From positions 1 to 64,000 of the forward strand of contig JAUCZB010000018.1 in the NCBI GenBank assembly GCA_030373325.1: 64,000 nucleotides of DNA, in the 5' to 3' direction. Below, piece by piece: positions 58,438 to 64,000 of the stretch (positions are counted from its first letter, which is position 1; every line of letters starts with the position of its first letter). This stretch comes from Cyanobium sp. CZS25K (GTDB taxonomy: Bacteria > Cyanobacteriota > Cyanobacteriia > PCC-6307 > Cyanobiaceae). Both the position numbers and the translations under genes were made by a program. The notes below the pieces were generated by a model that saw nothing but the letters and a program-made list of their open reading frames with translations, did no database searches and was not told the DNA's origin.

Positions 58438-59054
58438 TCAGTGATCCTCTGGAAACAGGACGCTGGTGATGGGGCCGCCTGCCTCGCTGGGCAGGTCTTC
58501 TGTAATCACCCAGATCGTGCCGTGCTCCTCGGTGTCGCAGCTGGAGAACAGCCGGCCTTCTGCGTGGCTGTGATCGGCGTCGGAGGCGGCATGGCACTTC
58601 TGCACGATCCGATCGGCGATCGTTGCGGCCTCCTCAGGGATGGAGAAGCGCTGGCGGATGGCGCCGTGCACCTTACGGATCGTGGCCGCATCGAGGGGGA
58701 GCAGCCTGAGCCAGGGACTCTGCAGCTGTCGCTGACCTTTCCTGATGCTGCGGTGCTGGCTATTCGAGCAACCGCCTTGGCGGCCTCCCCTCGGCGATCA
58801 GCAGCAGCCTCCACGCAAGCGGCCACTCCCTCGCAGGGCAGCAGGAACGTGGCCCCAGCCATTGGATTCCACTGGGCGAATTGCTGATGCAGAAGCCGCC
58901 CGCCCTTGCCGCTTTTCTCAAAGTGCACCAGGGAGCCCTGATCGGGGCAGGCATGGAGGGTGACGCGCCAGCGGATCCCGCTCTGGAGCACATCGATCCC
59001 GTCCACCGACCACGAATCACGGCTGCGGTGAGGCGGGATCTGGGCGGTAGCCAT
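58438..59054 (-). pseudogene. Unknown gene with a frameshift
   Basis: Starts MATAQIPPHRSRDSWSVDGIDVLQSGIRWRVTLHACPDQGSLVHFEKSGKGGRLLHQQFAQWNPMAGATFLLP, then passes into another frame (IRKVHGAIRQRFSIPEEAATIADRIVQKCHAASDADHSHAEGRLFSSCDTEEHGTIWVITEDLPSEAGGPITSVLFPEDH, stop). Both halves have the codon and residue use of a real protein of about 205 residues. No family recognised. Confidence 0.6.
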
Positions 59055-59137
59055 GCCCACTCTGATCTGAATCTCAGCCGTGTCGGGGCCGCAGGGGGGC
59101 GGCATCTGGATCAGGATGCGTTATTCCGCCGGAAACG

Positions 59138-60178
59138 ATGGCGTCGCTGGCCGCTACAGCCCTGGTCAGTGATCTCTGCGCCGTGGTGAGGGACCTGGGA
59201 GCGGCTCCCTCCCCAGGCGAGAGAGCCAGGGGCGCCCTGCGCCTGACGACGTTGAGCGCATTGCTGCTGGGCGGCGCCTGGCTCTACTGGCGTCTGCCCC
59301 TGGGAGGAGTCGCCATCGGGGCCGTACTCATCGCTGGTGTGGCCTATGCCCTGCTGCTGATCGCCACCCATGAAATGGTGCATGGCACCCTGCTTGGCTT
59401 CCGGACACTGGAGCAGTGGCTGGCATGTCTGCTCAGCTGGCCGATGGCCTGGCCCCATCTCACCTACGCACGGTTGCATCATCTGCATCACCGCTGGAAT
59501 GGCTGCGATCCCCGGGATCCGGAGCGCACCACGCCCCTCCCCCAGGAGCGCCTGGCGGCGGGACCGCTGAGGCGCCTGATGCAGCGCCATCTGCTCTGGT
59601 GGCGCGTTGGCGTGCTGGGCGGCGTGGGATTGATCGCGGACACGGCGCGGAAAGGCTTCTGGCTCCAGCGGCAGGATCAGGGCCTGGTGCAAGCCCGATT
59701 GATCGACGGGGCCGGCGTGATGGTCCTGCACACGACCATGCTTCTCATCGCTCTCACCCGGGGGGAGTTATGGAGGTACCTGCTGTTCTGGCTGCTGCTT
59801 GAGCGTGTGATCGGAGCGATCGTTCAGTTTCGCGGCATGGTGGAACATCACTTGCTGTGGCGATCCAGGGAAGCCCATCTGCTTACGCAGCTCTATGCCA
59901 CCCGCACCATCAACGCAGGCAGCTGGCTCAATGCCCTTTTGGGAGGGCTCCCCCACCACAGCGCCCACCACGCCTTCCCCTCAATTCCCAGTGAGCGTCT
60001 GCCCCTGGCCAGTCGCCGTATCGCCTTGGTTCTGGAGCGTCATGGTGCTCCTCCTCTTCCCACCCTTTCGAGCTACCGCGAGGCGCTGATCGTGATGATC
60101 GCTGGTGAGACTAATCCAGGGCACAGCTCGCCGCAGGCTGGCGACACGGCTGCAGGAGATGGCATCAAAACATCCTGA
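59138..60178 (+). CDS. Membrane fatty-acid desaturase/hydroxylase family enzyme
   Basis: 346 residues, with two pairs of membrane helices and the three His boxes of the di-iron site: HEMVH, HHLHH and HHSAHH. It resembles short desaturases related to carotenoid or lipid desaturases; the substrate cannot be read from sequence. It is located between remnants, probably acquired with the surrounding mosaic. Confidence 0.88.
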   Translation: MASLAATALVSDLCAVVRDLGAAPSPGERARGALRLTTLSALLLGGAWLYWRLPLGGVAIGAVLIAGVAYALLLIATHEMVHGTLLGFRTLEQWLACLLSWPMAWPHLTYARLHHLHHRWNGCDPRDPERTTPLPQERLAAGPLRRLMQRHLLWWRVGVLGGVGLIADTARKGFWLQRQDQGLVQARLIDGAGVMVLHTTMLLIALTRGELWRYLLFWLLLERVIGAIVQFRGMVEHHLLWRSREAHLLTQLYATRTINAGSWLNALLGGLPHHSAHHAFPSIPSERLPLASRRIALVLERHGAPPLPTLSSYREALIVMIAGETNPGHSSPQAGDTAAGDGIKTS

Positions 60179-60408
60179 GCATGGCAGCGCCGGGAACATC
60201 TGAGGATCCTGGCTGGATTCGAGCAGGAAGGGATGTTCTGATCGGCCGGAGCATTGCTCGGTGCGATAGGCGGCCGGCAGGAGCGGTGGCCTGGGTGGAT
60301 TGAGTGATGCCCATGATTCCCCCCAGCTGCGGTGCTTCGCTTCCGCCACCGCCCGCGGCCGTCCCGCTGCAGCATCGCCAGGGCGACTGCAACGGTCATG
60401 GCGCAGGA
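60179..60408. other. No gene seen
   Basis: 230 bp without recognisable coding capacity or clear terminator. Confidence 0.5.
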
Positions 60409-60531
60409 TCAGGCCACGCCGTCCACCAGAGCCATACCACCGCTGACGGCCAGGAATAACACTGTCTGAATCAGCAACAGGAAAATGCCCAGCGTCGAGA
60501 AGGCGGTGATGCGGATCTTGGCTGTGCTCAA
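60409..60531 (-). CDS. Possible small membrane peptide
   Basis: 40 residues from a TTG: STAKIRITAFSTLGIFLLLIQTVLFLAVSGGMALVDGVA, with one transmembrane helix. No ATG or clear ribosome site; it lies 17 bp after the Fic relic on the same strand. It could equally be the leftover C-terminus of a larger membrane protein. Confidence 0.35.
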   Translation of the reverse strand: MSTAKIRITAFSTLGIFLLLIQTVLFLAVSGGMALVDGVA

Positions 60532-60547
60532 TAGCTGCGGCGATTGC

Positions 60548-60985
60548 TCAGCTCGCTCGCGCAAAGGCGAGCAGGGCGCTGACGTTGCCTCGGTCGGCCT
60601 GCTGGAGAGCGGCGATGTAGTGCTGGCGCAGGGCTGAGGCATCGATGGGGGAGCTGCTGCCTCCCCAGGAGAAGCGAGGCGCCCCCAGCCCCAGCCGCTC
60701 GATCAAGACATCAGCGATCAGGCGCGCATGGCGGCCGTTGCCATTGGGGAAGGGATGGATGGAAACCAGCCGGTGATGGAAAGAGATGGCGATTCGATCC
60801 ACCGGATCCACCTGCTGCTCCACCTGAAAGGCGATGTCAGCCAGCAGGGCCGGCACCTGCATGCGGATCTGCCGCCAGTCGGAACCGATGCTCTTGTCCC
60901 TGCTGCGGTACTGACCGGCCCAACGCCAGCTCTGGCCGAACATCTCGCGATGAAGACGCCGCAGCCAGCTCTCTTGCAGCGGCCG
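60548..60985 (-). pseudogene. Fic-domain protein (mobile mystery protein B type), 5' truncated
   Basis: LQESWLRRLHREMFGQSWRWAGQYRSRDKSIG...RIAISFHHRLVSIHPFPNGNGRHARLIADVLIERLGLGAPRFSWGGSS ends at a normal stop. HPFPNGNGRHAR is the complete Fic active site for AMPylation-type transfer. About 60 N-terminal residues, including the usual GE(R/W) start, are missing; coherence is lost about 45 bp before the IS21 end. An ATG at 60943 could still start a shorter protein. Confidence 0.8.
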
Positions 60986-61083
60986 GGGGCCGCCGCTGGC
61001 GGGACAGCCAGAGCAGGGCGTCCTTGCCCGGTGTCAACTACGTAGGCGGGTCGCGTCAATTACGTAGGCGGGTTCCGCCCTGC

Positions 61084-61109
61084 CCTCCCCCTGCCATGGC
61101 AGGGGGAGG
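61084..61109. repeat. 26-bp perfect palindrome inside the IS21 left end
   Basis: CCTCCCCCTGCCA followed by its exact reverse complement, centred on CATG at 61095-61098. It lies between the IS end repeats and istB and may act as a transcription terminator against outside promoters. It has no T run. Confidence 0.8.
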
Positions 61110-61378
61110 CGACAGCGAAAAGTGAGCCACCGCAGGCGGCATGACACCTGGCCCACCCTGTCCAGGTCCACTGCCATGGTGCCGGGACTTTCTGATCGGC
61201 CCCAGGCGTCAAGCCCGTTGGCCGGTGCTCTTGCTGCTGTCCCGCCTGAGCGCTGCAGCGGAGCGCACGAGCCGGCGGACCCCACGGTCCGACGGCAGCG
61301 CGGAGCTCATCACCGGCACCTGGCGCCAGGGGTTGGCTTGTGGTTGGCGGGTAATTGACGCCTGGTCGCGGCGACGAA

Positions 61379-62173
61379 TCAGCCTGCGCTGGAGCGGTCA
61401 ATCCGCCGTGCCCGTTTGCGGCGGTAGCTCTCGCCATTGATCTGGATGATCGTGCTGTGGTCCACCAGCCGGTCCACTGCCGCCACGGTCATGGCGCTGG
61501 TGCAGAAGACGTTCTCCCACTCGCTGAACGGCTGGTTGCTGGTCACCAACAGGGATCTACGCTCGTAGCGGTGCATCACCAGCTCGAACAGCACCGAGGT
61601 CTCGGCCTCGTCCTTGCGCACGTAGCCGATGTCATCGATCACCAGCAGGGCAAAGCGATCCAGTCGGGTCAGGGCCTTGGCCAGGGCGTAGTCGGCTTTG
61701 GCGCGCTGCAGCTCCTGCACCAGCGTGGTGGCGGAGAAGAAGCGGGCCGTGCGGTCCAGGGCGATCAGGCTGCGGCAGATGCCCGCCGCCAGGTGGGTTT
61801 TGCCCACACCGCTGGGGCCAAACAGCAGCAGGTTCTCGGCGCGGTCCAGCCAGCCGGTGTCGTGGGCGAGCTGCTCGATCTGGGGTCGCTCCAGATCCGG
61901 GATGGCGTTCCAGTCGTAGTCCGCCAGGGTTTTGGGGACCGGCAGCTGGGCCTCATGCAACAGCCGCCGCTGACGGGCTTGATGCCGCTGCTGGTGTTCC
62001 TGCTCCGCCAGCACATAGAGGTAACTGGCTGGACTCCAGCCATCGGCTGTGGCCTGCTGCTCGGCCGCCTGCCACTGGCTGCGGAACTGGGGCAGTTTCA
62101 ACTGTTTCAACACCGATGGCAGAGCCGTTTCCAGCGCCGGCCTGCTCGGGGGTTCCAACCAGGAGTTCGTCAT
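61379..62173 (-). CDS. istB: IstB helper ATPase of IS21
   Basis: 264 residues of the AAA+ IstB family: Walker A LLFGPSGVGKTHLAAGI, Walker B ALLVIDDIGYVRKDEAETSVLFELVMHRYERRSLLVTSNQPFSEW, and C-terminal VDRLVDHSTIIQINGESYR. It selects the target and regulates IstA. Intact. It overlaps the end of the istA frame by 221 bp, much more than the usual few bases. Confidence 0.95.
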   Translation of the reverse strand: MTNSWLEPPSRPALETALPSVLKQLKLPQFRSQWQAAEQQATADGWSPASYLYVLAEQEHQQRHQARQRRLLHEAQLPVPKTLADYDWNAIPDLERPQIEQLAHDTGWLDRAENLLLFGPSGVGKTHLAAGICRSLIALDRTARFFSATTLVQELQRAKADYALAKALTRLDRFALLVIDDIGYVRKDEAETSVLFELVMHRYERRSLLVTSNQPFSEWENVFCTSAMTVAAVDRLVDHSTIIQINGESYRRKRARRIDRSSAG

Positions 62174-63674
62174 AGCTGCTGAGGGTGTGTTCGGGGATGT
62201 CGAGCTGGGGCATGGCCATCAGGCCCCGGGGGGGCCGCAGGCCGTAGTGATCGCGCAGGGCCGTGAGGCTGAGAGCACCGCTGCGCAGCGCTCGCCGCAG
62301 ATAGCGCTCCACATCGACCAGATCGTCGGTTCTGGCGGCGACATGGAGGGCGTCCACCATGACCTTGGCCGCCTCATCCGGCGGCAGGACCGCCAGCAAC
62401 TGGCGCCATAGCTGCCGCCAGTTCTCTCCTGGGAGTAGGTCGGCCTGCAGCTGGGCGCGCAGCAGCGCCCGGGGTTTGCGGCGCAGACTCTCGATCATGT
62501 GGCGGAAATCGATCCGCCGCAGTGGCCCGCTTTCTCCCGCTCGCCGATGCAGGCGCGGCAGGGTTTGGACGAACTGGCTGCGCAGGAACAGATCCAGCCG
62601 GTCATGGCGCAGGTGCACCGTCAGCTGCTGGCCGATCAGCCGTGAGGGGACGCTGTAGGTGACCGAGCGCACCTCGATCGTGCTGGTGCTCCGCACCCGC
62701 ACCACCAGCGGTTCGTAGTCGGCAAAGCGCTCCACCGGCAACGGCTGCAGGTGCAACCGCTCGATCTCCAGGTTCCCCTGCACCTGGTGGCGGCTGTTGA
62801 GGGTGGCGGTGACCTGGGCGACCAGCTGCCGGTAGTCGGCCTCGGTGGCGAAATCACGGCTGCCGCGCTGGATCAGTTGCTGCTCCAGCCGGTGTTTCCA
62901 GTGTCGGTGCGGACCCTCGATCGCGCCGTTCTCGTGGGCGATGCCGCGGTTGTTGCGGGTGGCGATCACGCCCAGGTGGGCGCAGAGCTCGCGGTAGCGG
63001 CTGGTGTAGTCCCCCGCGTAGCTGCCGTCGCGGTTGCGGAAGCAGGCACTCAGGCTGTCGGTGCGGTGCTCCGCCGGCACCCCACCGCAAAGAGCGAGAG
63101 CGTTCTGCAGAGCCTCGGACAGGGCAACAAAGCTCTCACCGCCGTGGATCACCGCCACATGGCACCAGCCCGAATAGGGCAGGCGGAAGTGGAACAGCCG
63201 GTGCTCCAGCACCTGGCCAGCGATCGTGATCGGCGCGCCCTTGATCAGCGCGAAATCCGAGATCCCCAGCACACCGGCCCGGTGCTCCTGCAGGAACATC
63301 ACCTCCTGCGCCGGCCCGTGCAGGGCCCGCCACTGCTCGACGCGGCGCTGCAGGGTCCGCTTGCGGCGAAACCACTCCTCACCTGGCCTGATCTGCTCCA
63401 GGTGCAGAAGCAGCGTCTGGGGTTCCAGTTGCGGCGCCTTCTCGAGCATCGGCACCAGCACGGTGTCCCACACGTCCGCCAGCGGATCAGCTCGGGTGCG
63501 CCACCGCCGTCCAGGCTGCTGCTGTTGCCCCTCGGGCTGCAGCTCGCCGCGATCGATCCGCTGGGCGCTGCGCACCGAAATCCCCACCGCATCAGCCGCC
63601 ACCTGCTGGCTGAGCCCGCCTGAGCGTTTGGCCATGTACCGCTCCTTGATCCGCAACGACAGAGGGGCGGGCAT
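61953..63674 (-). CDS. istA: IstA transposase of IS21
   Basis: 573 residues: N-terminal helix-turn-helix (SQQVAADAVGISVRSAQRI), rve core with QVMFLQEHRAGVLGISDFALI, GWCHVAVIHGGESFVALSEALQNALALCGGVPAEHRTDSLSACF (D) and GIAHENGAIEGPHRHWKHRLEQQL (E). Family members usually end close to the istB start; here the frame continues 73 codons past it with unrelated residues, so the original stop may be lost. The core appears intact. Confidence 0.92.
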   Translation of the reverse strand: MPAPLSLRIKERYMAKRSGGLSQQVAADAVGISVRSAQRIDRGELQPEGQQQQPGRRWRTRADPLADVWDTVLVPMLEKAPQLEPQTLLLHLEQIRPGEEWFRRKRTLQRRVEQWRALHGPAQEVMFLQEHRAGVLGISDFALIKGAPITIAGQVLEHRLFHFRLPYSGWCHVAVIHGGESFVALSEALQNALALCGGVPAEHRTDSLSACFRNRDGSYAGDYTSRYRELCAHLGVIATRNNRGIAHENGAIEGPHRHWKHRLEQQLIQRGSRDFATEADYRQLVAQVTATLNSRHQVQGNLEIERLHLQPLPVERFADYEPLVVRVRSTSTIEVRSVTYSVPSRLIGQQLTVHLRHDRLDLFLRSQFVQTLPRLHRRAGESGPLRRIDFRHMIESLRRKPRALLRAQLQADLLPGENWRQLWRQLLAVLPPDEAAKVMVDALHVAARTDDLVDVERYLRRALRSGALSLTALRDHYGLRPPRGLMAMPQLDIPEHTLSSYDELLVGTPEQAGAGNGSAIGVETVETAPVPQPVAGGRAAGHSRWLESSQLPLCAGGAGTPAAASSPSAAAVA

Positions 63675-63755
63675 CGCAGGGCTCCAGACCGGAATCGGAA
63701 CCCTGTTGTCGCGTCTTGAGACCCGCCTATGTAGTTGCGCGGACCCGCCTACCTA

Positions 63756-63809
63756 ATCGTCGCCGAACAACTTCAGGGGACGCCAGCGATGTCCCTGTTC
63801 GGCGACGAT
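63756..63809. repeat. Inverted repeat in IS21 right end
   Basis: ATCGTCGCCGAAC (63756-63768) pairs with GTTCGGCGACGAT (63797-63809) across a 28-nt loop, between the istA start and the right terminal repeat. It may shape the istA promoter region or a transposase site. Confidence 0.75.
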
Positions 63810-63844
63810 TGGGTAGGCGCCCGCCTACGTCGTTGACACCGGGC

Positions 63845-64000
63845 AATGTCCCCCTCTGGATGGTGGAGCGGCTCAACCATGAGGCCACCCGGCTCGGTGT
63901 GAACCGCCAGTCGATCATCAAGGTCTGGCTCGCGGAGCGACTGGAGCCAGGTCGGCATGCCGAGCGATCTCAAGCCGACAGAGGCCTCCCGTCGCCGCAG
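63845..64000 (+). pseudogene. BrnA/CopG-type antitoxin fragment at IS21 right flank (runs off window)
   Basis: From the first base after the IS border the plus strand reads NVPLWMVERLNHEATRLGVNRQSIIKVWLAERLEPG and stays open to the window end. This is the ribbon-helix-helix of BrnA-type antitoxins, missing its N-terminus. The upstream part is not found on the left flank of the IS within this window. Confidence 0.65.

Larger units (their letters stand above)
61032..63838 (-). mobile_element. IS21-family insertion sequence
   Basis: 2,807 bp with TG...CA ends: TGTCAACTACGTAGGCGGG on the left and its near inverse (CCCGCCTACGTCGTTGACA) on the right. A second left repeat follows at 61055, and two more GCGGGT-type repeats lie at 63721-63750; multiple terminal repeats are typical of IS21. 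CCGG flanks both ends (61028-61031, 63839-63842) as a 4-bp target duplication; the match continues as TTGCCCGG/CCGGGCAA, so a palindromic target or longer ends are alternatives. Carries istA and istB on the minus strand. Confidence 0.92.

Overview
The window comes from a high-GC unicellular cyanobacterium of the Cyanobium/Synechococcus type. The evidence is chlorophyll synthase (chlG) next to the cyanobacterial DUF2862 protein, hisF and a MenG-type methyltransferase, together with a ChlH-like chelatase subunit and an SmtA-type metallothionein. All assignments rest on reading the sequence; no database search was possible.

Layout. (1) 1-3556 is the end of an integrative island: a tightly overlapped plus-strand operon (SSB-like protein, small membrane protein, AlpA regulator), then a P4-type integrase lying against the 3' end of tRNA-Ser(CGA). 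(2) 3.6-26.4 kb is mostly ordinary chromosome. It holds comEC; a predicted sulfatase operon (sulfatase, formylglycine-generating enzyme, DUF1622, DUF202, BASS transporter) with a divergent AraC regulator; an outer-membrane barrel; glyQ, menG, hisF, chlG, a class A PBP, rsmB, an alkyltransferase-like protein and trmH; an ABC permease; and two response regulators facing a histidine kinase. (3) 26.5-30.2 kb holds a type IV pilin, a TPR/GT41-like glycosyltransferase and a methyltransferase, possibly a pilus-modification locus. (4) 30.2-40.9 kb is a hotspot packed with toxin-antitoxin, Uma2, AbiE, HicBA, MazF-like, DUF433/DUF5615, Rpn-like and zeta genes in every stage of decay, plus an IS3 element. 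(5) 40.9-44.5 kb encodes an unusual protein with two GGDEF domains, one EAL domain and several PAS-like regions. (6) 44.5-47.9 kb is gene remnants and two small paralogues. (7) 47.9-54.4 kb carries a ChlH-like protein coupled to a ChlI/ChlD fusion, then a metallothionein and a CDGSH protein. (8) 54.4-64 kb is a second mosaic: broken genes among intact VOC, class D beta-lactamase and desaturase genes, and an IS21 element at the end.

The most interesting material is in region 4. A ParE-type toxin-antitoxin cassette with short inverted ends splits a second copy of the AbiEii gene. Two 222-bp Uma2 relics share the same internal deletions and lie beside duplicated AbiEi 5' ends. Several toxins or nucleases have lost their catalytic core in frame, leaving readable short ORFs. 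Elsewhere, a Uma2 gene between trmH and its neighbour is bracketed by two copies of the trmH 3' end.
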